Source: SB15 sp964639245 (GTDB taxonomy: Bacteria > Chloroflexota > Anaerolineae > Aggregatilineales > J027). Taken from it: a DNA stretch of 64,000 nucleotides. This document shows positions 43,419-50,363 of this stretch, one piece after another. The notes under the pieces are model-generated. The model saw only the letters and a list, made by a program, of their open reading frames with translations, searched no databases and was not told the DNA's origin. The stretch is from NCBI GenBank assembly GCA_964639245.1, contig CAZXCU010000006.1:186001-250000 (forward strand), in the 5' to 3' direction. A program made the position numbers and the translations under genes. Every line of letters starts with the position of its first letter. The stretch's first letter is position 1.

Positions 43419-43445
43419 TTAGCAGACGAAAGATAAGAGTGCTAA
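43419..43445 (+). promoter_or_regulatory. CIRCE element, upstream copy (HrcA operator)
   Basis: TTAGCAGAC-N9-GAGTGCTAA. The right half is perfect and the left half has two mismatches to TTAGCACTC. The nine-base spacer is canonical. It lies before the -35 box of the groESL promoter. Confidence 0.8.
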
Positions 43446-43452
43446 CACCCAC

Positions 43453-43481
43453 TTGATTTGACTGCTAAAACCCGTTATGAT
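43453..43481 (+). promoter_or_regulatory. groESL promoter
   Basis: TTGATT (43453-43458) and TATGAT (43476-43481) are 17 bases apart and lie between the two CIRCE elements. The start would be near 43488, directly before the second operator. Confidence 0.65.
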
Positions 43482-43491
43482 TCTGTTTGTA

Positions 43492-43518
43492 TTAGCACTC
43501 TCATGGAGAGACTGCTAA
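43492..43518 (+). promoter_or_regulatory. CIRCE element, downstream copy (HrcA operator)
   Basis: TTAGCACTC-N9-GACTGCTAA, a perfect left half and one mismatch on the right. It overlaps the early transcribed region, the usual position for HrcA repression of groESL. Confidence 0.92.
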
Positions 43519-43561
43519 AAATCTTTAACCAACCTACCCGTTTATGGAGGATGACACAGCA

Positions 43562-43858
43562 ATGGCTTTAAAACTGCGTCCCTTAGCTGACCGTGTGGTC
43601 GTCGAACCCAAGGACAAAGAAGAAACATTTGCAGGCGGCGCATTGGTGCTGCCCGAAACTGCCAAAGAAAAACCCCAGCAGGGAACCGTGCTGGCAGTCG
43701 GTAATGGTCGTCGTGACGACAGCGGCAAACTGGTCGCTGTGGATGTCAAAGAAGGCGACACCGTTTTGTTTGCGAAATATGCTGGTACTGAAATCAAATT
43801 GGACGGTAAAAAAGTCCTCATTCTCAAAGAATCTGACATTCTCGCAGTGGTCGAATAA
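43562..43858 (+). CDS. groES: Co-chaperonin GroES
   Basis: A 98-residue lid of the GroEL chaperonin. The sequence LRPLADRVVVEP, the mobile loop DKEETFAGGALVLPETA and the C-terminal KVLILKESDILAVVE are characteristic. ATG 43562 has GGAGG 11 bases upstream. It is controlled by two CIRCE sites and precedes groEL by 31 bases. Confidence 0.96.
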   Translation: MALKLRPLADRVVVEPKDKEETFAGGALVLPETAKEKPQQGTVLAVGNGRRDDSGKLVAVDVKEGDTVLFAKYAGTEIKLDGKKVLILKESDILAVVE

Positions 43859-43889
43859 TAACAAACAAACTTAGGAGCGTATAACAAAC

Positions 43890-45539
43890 ATGGCAAAGCA
43901 GCTTGTTTTCAAAGAAGATGCCCGCCGTCGCCTGAAAAAAGGCGTGGATGTTTTGGCGGATGCAGTTAGCACCACTCTTGGCCCCAAGGGGCGCAACGTT
44001 GCGCTGGATAAAAAATTCGGTGCGCCCACCGTCACCCATGATGGTGTGACCGTTGCCAAAGAAATCGAACTGGAAGACCCCTATGAAAACATGGGCGCTC
44101 AACTCCTGAAAGAAGCCGCCACCAAAACCAACGACATCGCCGGGGACGGCACAACCACCGCCACCGTGCTGGCGCAAGCTATCGTCAACGAAGGCTTGAA
44201 AAACGTGGCTGCGGGTGCGAATCCCATGCTGCTCAAACGCGGGATTGAATATGCCACCGAAAAAGTTGCTGATGCTATTCGCAATATGGCGGTGGAAATC
44301 AAAACCAAAGAAGAAATTGCCTCGGTTGCCTCCATCAGCGCCCAAGACCGCAGCATCGGTGAATTGATTGCCGAAGTGATGGACAAAGTGGGTAAAGATG
44401 GTGTCATCACCGTCGAAGAAAGCCGTGGGCTGGAATTTGAAACCGAATACGTGGAAGGGATGCAGTTTGATCGCGGCTACATCAGCCCGTACTTCGTCAC
44501 CTCCCCCGAAACCATGCAGTCCTCCATTGAAGATGCGTATATCCTGATTTACGACAAGAAAATCAGCGCGGCAGCCGATATTGTCCCGATTCTGGAAAAA
44601 CTCATCCAGATTGGCAAACGCGAGCTGGTCATTATCTCTGAAGATGTGGACGGTGAAGCGCTGGCAACCCTCGTGCTGAACAAACTGCGCGGGATGCTGA
44701 ATGTGCTGGCAGTCAAAGCGCCCGGCTTCGGGGATCGCCGTAAAGCCATGCTGCGTGACATCGCCATCCTGACTGGCGGTACTGTCATTAGCGAAGAAAC
44801 CGGACGCAAACTCGAATCGGTCACCATTGAAGATCTGGGACGTGCTGGCAAAGTGGTTTCCACCAAAGACGATACCACTGTGGTGGATGGTTTTGGTGAT
44901 GATACCGCCATTAAAGGCCGTATTGACGAAATCCGCATCGAAATTCAGAACAGCACCAGCGACTATGACCGCGAAAAATTGCAGGAACGCTTGGCGAAAC
45001 TGTCCGGCGGGGTAGCGATTATCCGTGTTGGTGCAGCGACTGAAGTTGAACTGAAAGAAAAGAAACACCGCGTGGAAGATGCGCTTAGCGCAACCCGCGC
45101 AGCCGTTGAAGAAGGGATTGTCCCCGGTGGTGGTGTGGCGTTGATTAATGCCCTCAAATCGCTCGAAGGGGTGAGCCTGCCTGTCGCGGATGAAAACACC
45201 GGGATTAGCATTTTGCGGAATGCGCTGGAAACCCCGATGAAGAAAATCTCCGCCAATGCAGGTCAAGATGGTGGGGTGATTGTCGCCAATGTTCGTCGTT
45301 ACCAAGAAGAAAAAGGCGACCCCTACATCGGCTTCAACGTCATGACCGGCGAATACATCAATATGATCAAAGAAGGCATCATTGACCCCGCCAAAGTGAC
45401 CAAAGGCGCTCTGGAAAACGCGGCCTCGATTGCCTCGATGATTTTGACCACCGAAGCCCTGATTACCGACCTGCCCGAAGAAAAAGGCGCTGGCGGTATG
45501 CCCGGTGGAATGCCCGGCGGCATGGACGGGATGATGTAA
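43890..45539 (+). CDS. groEL: Chaperonin GroEL
   Basis: A 549-residue tetradecameric ATP-dependent folding chaperonin. The apical, intermediate and equatorial blocks are all present: TTLGPKGRNV and GDGTTTATVLAQ for ATP binding, the EDVDGEALATLVLNKLRG apical segment, and the GGM-repeat tail GGMPGGMPGGMDGMM. It ends before a terminator at 45562-45594. A 582-residue reverse-strand open frame lies over it but is only its shadow. Confidence 0.98.
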   Translation: MAKQLVFKEDARRRLKKGVDVLADAVSTTLGPKGRNVALDKKFGAPTVTHDGVTVAKEIELEDPYENMGAQLLKEAATKTNDIAGDGTTTATVLAQAIVNEGLKNVAAGANPMLLKRGIEYATEKVADAIRNMAVEIKTKEEIASVASISAQDRSIGELIAEVMDKVGKDGVITVEESRGLEFETEYVEGMQFDRGYISPYFVTSPETMQSSIEDAYILIYDKKISAAADIVPILEKLIQIGKRELVIISEDVDGEALATLVLNKLRGMLNVLAVKAPGFGDRRKAMLRDIAILTGGTVISEETGRKLESVTIEDLGRAGKVVSTKDDTTVVDGFGDDTAIKGRIDEIRIEIQNSTSDYDREKLQERLAKLSGGVAIIRVGAATEVELKEKKHRVEDALSATRAAVEEGIVPGGGVALINALKSLEGVSLPVADENTGISILRNALETPMKKISANAGQDGGVIVANVRRYQEEKGDPYIGFNVMTGEYINMIKEGIIDPAKVTKGALENAASIASMILTTEALITDLPEEKGAGGMPGGMPGGMDGMM

Positions 45540-45561
45540 TTCACGTCGAGTGAATTCAAGC

Positions 45562-45594
45562 AACAGCCTCACATTATGTGGGGCTGTTTTGTTT
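45562..45594 (+). terminator. Terminator after groEL
   Basis: A 12-bp stem (45562-45573 with 45577-45588, including a T-G wobble) with loop TTA is followed by a T-rich tail, placed 22 bases past the groEL stop. Confidence 0.9.
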
Positions 45595-45652
45595 TGTGCT
45601 AAAAATGGGGTTTAATTTGTTGGCGAAAGTTGTGACCTAAAAGGAGCAAATC

Positions 45653-45967
45653 ATGAGTTTCGGGATGCCACATTTTGAAATCAAACTGACCTACTGCGCG
45701 GCTTGAAAACATACCACCCGTGCCGTCCGTGTGACGGAAGAAATTTTGTCAGACCGCGCTATGGAGTATTTCATTGCGGATTGGAAACTCATCCCGTCTT
45801 CGGGGGGGAGATTTGAGTTTGAGGTGAACGGCGAACTGGTGTTTTCCAAAAAAGCGCTGGGTCGTCACGCAGAACCGGGCGAAATTAAAGCCCTGTTGCA
45901 AGCAAAAATTGATGCCTTCAAACAAGAAAAAGGTATCACATGGGATCGCATCCCGGAAGATGATTAA
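45653..45967 (+). CDS. SelW/Rdx-family selenoprotein (in-frame TGA read as selenocysteine)
   Basis: A 104-residue thioredoxin-like Rdx protein. The reading frame holds one internal stop, TGA at 45704-45706 (codon 18). It falls exactly where the second cysteine of the redox CxxC motif belongs, giving C15-A-A-U18 after FEIKLTY. The rest is intact and family-like: SGGRFEFEVNGELVFSKKALG and GEIKALLQAKI. AAAAGGAG lies six bases before the ATG. A hairpin that could act as a SECIS follows 16 bases after the TGA. Terminator next. If TGA were a stop, only a 17-residue peptide would be made. Confidence 0.85.
45723..45737 (+). promoter_or_regulatory. Candidate bacterial SECIS hairpin
   Basis: CCGTC (45723-45727) pairs perfectly with GACGG (45733-45737) around CGTGT. 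The loop has a G among its first two bases and contains GU, as bacterial SECIS elements do, and starts 21 bases after the TGA. Confidence 0.65.
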
Positions 45968-45970
45968 GGG

Positions 45971-45997
45971 ATGGGGCGAACTTGCGCCCCATTTTTT
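45971..45997 (+). terminator. Terminator after the SelW-like gene
   Basis: ATGGGGCG (45971-45978) pairs perfectly with CGCCCCAT (45985-45992), followed by a run of six T. Confidence 0.9.
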
Positions 45998-46655
45998 ATA
46001 TTTCACCCGTAAACAGGAAAAATTTTACTCCGCCGGGTCCGGTCATTTCGGCGTTGCTGATGCCATCCACCATCGGCGGGATGGCCCCTATTTCAAGCCC
46101 TTCACTTTTAAACGCCGTAATTTTGTCCGCCATGTCTCCGGCGAAATAGGTAATGTGCGGCGGGGTAGGCGTATAGACTTGGGGTTCATTGCCAAAACTA
46201 ACGTGTTCATGCAGCCCCACTACCATCATGCCATCGGAAAAAATGCCCCATGGATAGGGTTCTTCACTGGCATAAACCTGCTCAAAGCCCAACTTTGACC
46301 ACGTTTCAGCCGCCACTTTGAAATTTTCGACGGACAGGGCAAATTCACCAAATTTGCCACAGCGCGAAATCGGCTGGCGTTCTAAAGGTGCGCCCGTGGG
46401 CATTTCCACTGTGCCTGGTTGTGTTGAAAGGACAATCCGTACCCCTTCTGGAGTGGTTATTTCATCATTCCGTTCGCTACCCATGTAATGTAAGGTCGGG
46501 GAGATAAAATCACCTGCTTGCAGATGCAGATTAAAACAACCGTCGCTGTAGAGATGGTCGGTAATTTTCTTAAAGCCCAATTTCTCATAAAATGCGGCGG
46601 CTTCCGCAAGATTCGGTACGGCGGTTAAGAATTCAACATAGTTGCCAAGTTTCAT
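45996..46655 (-). CDS. VOC-family protein with two glyoxalase-like halves
   Basis: A 219-residue protein in the vicinal oxygen chelate superfamily (glyoxalase, bleomycin resistance, dioxygenases). Two beta-alpha-beta modules are visible: EFLTAVPNLAEAAAFYEKLGFKKI and FALSVENFKVAAETWSKLGFEQV. Metal-site residues (such as the H in FNLHLQ and the E in the second half) are partly conserved, so enzyme activity is uncertain. GGAG lies five bases before the ATG. The SRPBCC gene follows upstream on the same strand (10 bases apart). Confidence 0.8.
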   Translation of the reverse strand: MKLGNYVEFLTAVPNLAEAAAFYEKLGFKKITDHLYSDGCFNLHLQAGDFISPTLHYMGSERNDEITTPEGVRIVLSTQPGTVEMPTGAPLERQPISRCGKFGEFALSVENFKVAAETWSKLGFEQVYASEEPYPWGIFSDGMMVVGLHEHVSFGNEPQVYTPTPPHITYFAGDMADKITAFKSEGLEIGAIPPMVDGISNAEMTGPGGVKFFLFTGEI

Positions 46656-46665
46656 ATTTTCTCCT

Positions 46666-47616
46666 TTAGGGTTTTGTTTCTTGGATCACGATGAGGTCTG
46701 TTTGCGCATTGCCTATGGACGCAGCATAGTAAGATTCTGTGCCAACGGACAAGCGAGAATAGGGCGGCTGCCAGACGGCACCATATTCCAGCATCGATTT
46801 AATCCAATTGATGAAATTGAGCCAGCCTGCTTGAATCCCATCGGTAGGGGTGGTGGGCGCGAATCCACTGTGAACAATCGTTAAGCGGGTTTTGCCGCCT
46901 GAGCCTTCTAGTGTCCATGTTACGACGGTATTTACCGGAGCTTCGGCTTCAGGGTTGGCTTCAGGCCAGTGAATCGCCAATTTTTCGGACGGTTTAATCT
47001 CCAGAATCTTGACCCCATCAATGCCTTTCCAGCCATAGTCATATTTTCCCCCCACCACCGGTTCAACCACCGCGTTGCTGGCAATCCAGCGATTCAATTG
47101 GGCCGGGTTAATCAGCGCATCAAAAACCGTCTCAGGGGAGGCATCAATATCAATCGTGTGGGAAAAATCGCCGGGTTTCATGGCAGAAAAATCACAGCGA
47201 GCCACCACTGCTTTGCTATCCAGAAAGCGGCGCAGATTTTCTAAGGACAAAAACCAGAAATCCTCAAAATTAGCTTTGCTGATGTTGTGCGAGCCGGGTG
47301 AGACATCTTGCTGCAAAATGAGGATTGCGCCCTGCTCACGCGGTTCAATATAAAAAGCAACGGCGGTTTCGGCTTCCTGATACATCCATTGGAATTTGAG
47401 CGATTTGTTGGGTTCATAGGCCAAAAGCCGATGTTGACCTGCCTCTTGGTTCGGCGCACCCAGCGTAAATTTGCCCCAGAAGGCATAAATTTTTTCATCC
47501 AATGAAACATTGGCCTGTTCCGCAAACCAGATGTTCAACTGGTCAGCTGTCGTCAGGGCTTCAAAAATGCGTTCGGGCGGGGCGGTGAGGGCAATTTGCA
47601 TATGAAGAGTCGTCAT
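46666..47616 (-). CDS. Double SRPBCC (AHSA1-like) domain protein
   Basis: A 316-residue protein with two successive AHSA1-type START folds. The first has MQIALTAPPERIFEALTTADQLNIWF and the second has HTIDIDASPETVFDALINPAQLNRWI, each followed by WKFTL- or VVGGKYDYGW-like strands. Such proteins often bind hydrophobic ligands, and a gene of this type commonly sits beside an ArsR regulator, as here. The ATG overlaps the arsR stop by four bases (ATGA) after an AGGAG. Ligand unknown. Confidence 0.85.
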   Translation of the reverse strand: MTTLHMQIALTAPPERIFEALTTADQLNIWFAEQANVSLDEKIYAFWGKFTLGAPNQEAGQHRLLAYEPNKSLKFQWMYQEAETAVAFYIEPREQGAILILQQDVSPGSHNISKANFEDFWFLSLENLRRFLDSKAVVARCDFSAMKPGDFSHTIDIDASPETVFDALINPAQLNRWIASNAVVEPVVGGKYDYGWKGIDGVKILEIKPSEKLAIHWPEANPEAEAPVNTVVTWTLEGSGGKTRLTIVHSGFAPTTPTDGIQAGWLNFINWIKSMLEYGAVWQPPYSRLSVGTESYYAASIGNAQTDLIVIQETKP

Positions 47617-48200
47617 GCACTTTCTCCTGAGTCTTTGGGATAACATACCAGCACCAAACGGAAACTTTCGCCGTTGGAATCGGGGGTAGCCGCACCGTAG
47701 CGGGTGGCAAGCTGTTGAAACACCGTTTGAACTTCCTGCAAAAATTCGGCGCGGCGTTGGTCGTTGGCAAGTTGGATATAAGCGGAAAGCGATAAGGAAG
47801 CGACTTCCTGCCCCATCTCTGTTTGATGAGCCAAATGTCCAACATCGCTCTGAACTTCTTCGGTTAAGGAAAGGAGTACCCGTAAGCTGGTCTGGTCTTG
47901 AGCCGCACGCTCTCCCCCCACCTGCCCAACCAATTGCGGGGCAAGCCAGTAAGAACGGGCTTTGGCTTGGTAGTACCCTTCCATTGCGCCGCGCACCTGT
48001 TTTTCGGCTGTTTTAAAAATAAGACCAGCCGACTCCAGCGCTTTGATATGGTAATAAATTTTCTGGGCAGTTTCCCCCAGTGCCTCCCCCAATTCAGGGC
48101 AAGTACGCGGCTTGTCCAACAGGTGCAAAATTTCCATTCGCATCGGTTTGAGCAGGGTCAGCGCTTGCTCCACCGATTCGATGTAAAAAACGTCTTGCAT
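47613..48200 (-). CDS. ArsR-family winged-helix transcriptional regulator
   Basis: A 195-residue regulator whose N-terminal domain (about 8-80) has ALTLLKPMRMEILHLLDKP and the recognition helix QKIYYHIKALESAGLI. The C-terminal half (90-195) lacks metal-binding cysteines, so the signal is probably not a metal and might be lipid or protein. It is transcribed together with the SRPBCC gene. A very good promoter (48227-48255) with an inverted repeat ATTGTA-N12-TACAAT suggests autoregulation. Confidence 0.85.
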   Translation of the reverse strand: MQDVFYIESVEQALTLLKPMRMEILHLLDKPRTCPELGEALGETAQKIYYHIKALESAGLIFKTAEKQVRGAMEGYYQAKARSYWLAPQLVGQVGGERAAQDQTSLRVLLSLTEEVQSDVGHLAHQTEMGQEVASLSLSAYIQLANDQRRAEFLQEVQTVFQQLATRYGAATPDSNGESFRLVLVCYPKDSGESA

Positions 48201-48226
48201 TTTTGTTTTTCCGAATATTTGTTCTC

Positions 48227-48255
48227 ATTGTAAAAAATATTTTGTACAATGTCAA
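48227..48255 (-). promoter_or_regulatory. arsR promoter with overlapping inverted repeat
   Basis: On the minus strand TTGACA (48250-48255) and TACAAT (48227-48232) are exactly 17 bases apart. ATTGTA (48227-48232) and TACAAT (48245-48250) form an inverted repeat over the promoter, a likely operator. Confidence 0.75.
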
Positions 48256-48295
48256 TCGTCAAAAATAAGGATATTTTTCACACTATTACTAATAT

Positions 48296-49750
48296 TTGTA
48301 TGATAGAATAAACTCTTATAAACTTAGTAGCAGTCATAGCTCGCTGGACATCACCTTGAACGACGAACAATTCAACCGGTTTCGAGACTTACTACAGAAA
48401 CGCTGTGGAATTTATTTCAACGCGCAAAATCGGTCAGATTTAGAAGATGCGCTTGCCCAAGTGCTGCGTCTGACCGCCCTAGATGAACATACCTACTATC
48501 ATTTTTTAGAGAATGCCTCTACTGATGAGGATTTATGGCGCTTATTAATTAATCGGGTCACAATTGGCGAAACCTATTTTTTCCGTAACATGCCCCATTT
48601 TGATATTTTGCGGGAACATATTTTGCCCGCTTTGATTGAACAGCGGCGTAAATTAGGTTTACGGATTTTGCGGTTGTGGAGCGCGGGGTGTTCCACCGGA
48701 GAAGAACCCTACTCGCTGGCGATGCTGTTGCGCGAACTGATTGATGACCTTGAGCGCTGGCATATTTATATTTTGGCGACTGATATTAACGAACAGAGTC
48801 TTGAGTTTGCTCAACACGCCGTGTATACCGATAATGCGTTTCGCCTAGAAACCCCGCCCGAAGTCCGCCAAAAATATTTTCATTACAATGGGCATCATTA
48901 CATGCTGCGGCCTGAAATCCGCCAGATGGTGTATTTTGATGTGTTGAATCTGGTGGAAAACGCTTACCCCGAAATCACCCAGAATATGGATATGATTTTT
49001 TGTCGCAATGTCACAATTTATTTTGACAAGGAAACCACGCGGCAGGTGGTCAAGCGCTTTCATAAAGCTCTTGCAGACGGGGGATGGTTGTTTGTGGGAC
49101 ACGCCGAACCACTCGCCAGTATTTATACGGACTACGAAACCCACAATTTCCCGGATGCAACCCTCTATCGCAAGCCATTTTCTACCAAAGCGTTATCTAC
49201 GAAACCAATTGTGCATCTACCAAGCCTCACCAAAAAAGAAACGCCGCTTCACACCTTTGAGGATATTGCGCGGATGGTTGCAAAGGGCAAAACGGACGAT
49301 GCCCGTGAGGCATTGCGGGCTTATTTGCAAAGTTCACCGCGTCATGTGGAAGCGCTGTTTTTGATGGCAAAACTCACGGCAGATTTGGGTGAACTTGAAA
49401 GCACCCACAAATTTTTGGATACAATTGAAGCAATTGATCCGCTTGTCCCGCAGGCGCATTATTTGCGGGCGCTGGCTTTTGAACAAGGTAGCGCACAGGA
49501 CAAGCTGGAAAAAGCCAAAAATGCCCTACGACGGGCAATTTATGCCGACAGGAATTTCGTCCTTGCCCACTATCATATGGGGGAACTGCTGTTTTCTGAA
49601 GGAAATCTTGCGATGGCGAAAAGAAGTTGGCAAATGGCGTATACTATGCTGGTGGGTAAAGAACCCGCCCAATCTGTTCCATATGGGGATGGTGCAACTG
49701 TTGGAACGCTGCTCTATGCCCTCAAACAGCGCATGGGAACTGATGTATGA
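48296..49750 (+). CDS. cheR: CheR chemoreceptor methyltransferase with TPR tail
   Basis: A 484-residue SAM-dependent methyltransferase that methylates glutamates on chemoreceptors. The N-terminal CheR domain (FNRFRDLLQKRCGIYF) and the catalytic domain with RLWSAGCSTGEEPYSLAMLL (SAM site) and MIFCRNVTIYFD are clear. Residues 330-480 are TPR-like repeats, rare in classic CheR but known in alternative systems. The start is unclear: TTG at 48296, or TTG at 48356; neither has a ribosome site. cheW overlaps its end by four bases. Confidence 0.85.
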   Translation: MYDRINSYKLSSSHSSLDITLNDEQFNRFRDLLQKRCGIYFNAQNRSDLEDALAQVLRLTALDEHTYYHFLENASTDEDLWRLLINRVTIGETYFFRNMPHFDILREHILPALIEQRRKLGLRILRLWSAGCSTGEEPYSLAMLLRELIDDLERWHIYILATDINEQSLEFAQHAVYTDNAFRLETPPEVRQKYFHYNGHHYMLRPEIRQMVYFDVLNLVENAYPEITQNMDMIFCRNVTIYFDKETTRQVVKRFHKALADGGWLFVGHAEPLASIYTDYETHNFPDATLYRKPFSTKALSTKPIVHLPSLTKKETPLHTFEDIARMVAKGKTDDAREALRAYLQSSPRHVEALFLMAKLTADLGELESTHKFLDTIEAIDPLVPQAHYLRALAFEQGSAQDKLEKAKNALRRAIYADRNFVLAHYHMGELLFSEGNLAMAKRSWQMAYTMLVGKEPAQSVPYGDGATVGTLLYALKQRMGTDV

Positions 49751-50349
49751 CCAATGATATTGAAACAGTCGACTTAGCTTTAGAAAAATCGATCCAGCGT
49801 GCGATTGGACTGGGTGAGGAAATCACCGAGGAGCAAAAACGGCGGATTCTGGAAAAACGGGCGCGGGATTTAGCCCAACCCATTTCGGATTCGGACAATC
49901 GTTCCAGCGAGAGTTTGCGTGTTTTGACCTTTCGACTTGGCAAGGAAAGTTATGCGATTCCGGCGGCTTCGGTGTATACCGTGCTGCAAACTGTTCCGAT
50001 TACCCCCGTACCCTGTGTACCGGATTTTGTGGCGGGTATTACCAATTTACGCGGGCATATTCGCTCGGTAGTACATTTAGCAAAATTTTTAGGCCAAACC
50101 GTTGCACAAGATGGCGGGGAGGAATATATTCTGGTAGCGCAGCACGGCGATATGGAAGTGGCTTTTCTGGTGACGGGGTTGGATGAAGTCACCGACATTC
50201 CCAGAAAAGACATCAAACAGCGCCCACCTTCCTCAAACAGCCATATGAATCAGTATATTGATGGGATTGTCTTGGGAGGATTGGTGCTGCTGGATTTAGC
50301 CGCGATTTTTACCGATGCGCGTTTTATAGTGAATGATGAAGTGACCTAA
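49747..50349 (+). CDS. cheW: CheW-like adaptor protein
   Basis: A 200-residue coupling protein that links receptors and CheA. The CheW domain (about 60-195) includes RLGKESYAIPAASVYTVLQ, VAGITNLRGHIRSVVHLAKF and the final VLLDLAAIF. An extra 55-residue N-terminal helix distinguishes it from the second CheW at 56443-56907. The ATG overlaps cheR by four bases and the receptor gene follows after 14 bases. Confidence 0.9.
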   Translation: MTNDIETVDLALEKSIQRAIGLGEEITEEQKRRILEKRARDLAQPISDSDNRSSESLRVLTFRLGKESYAIPAASVYTVLQTVPITPVPCVPDFVAGITNLRGHIRSVVHLAKFLGQTVAQDGGEEYILVAQHGDMEVAFLVTGLDEVTDIPRKDIKQRPPSSNSHMNQYIDGIVLGGLVLLDLAAIFTDARFIVNDEVT

Positions 50350-50363
50350 AACAGGGGATTTTT

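Noticed and set aside
43824..45572. A 582-residue open frame on the minus strand opposite groEL
   Set aside because: It is rich in F, H, G and N as expected of an antisense shadow of a codon-biased gene, and has no ribosome site or recognisable domain.
45704..45706. SelW-like gene as a pseudogene due to stop codon
   Set aside because: The stop is TGA, is the only one, sits at the catalytic cysteine position, and the frame and ribosome site are intact, which favours selenocysteine.
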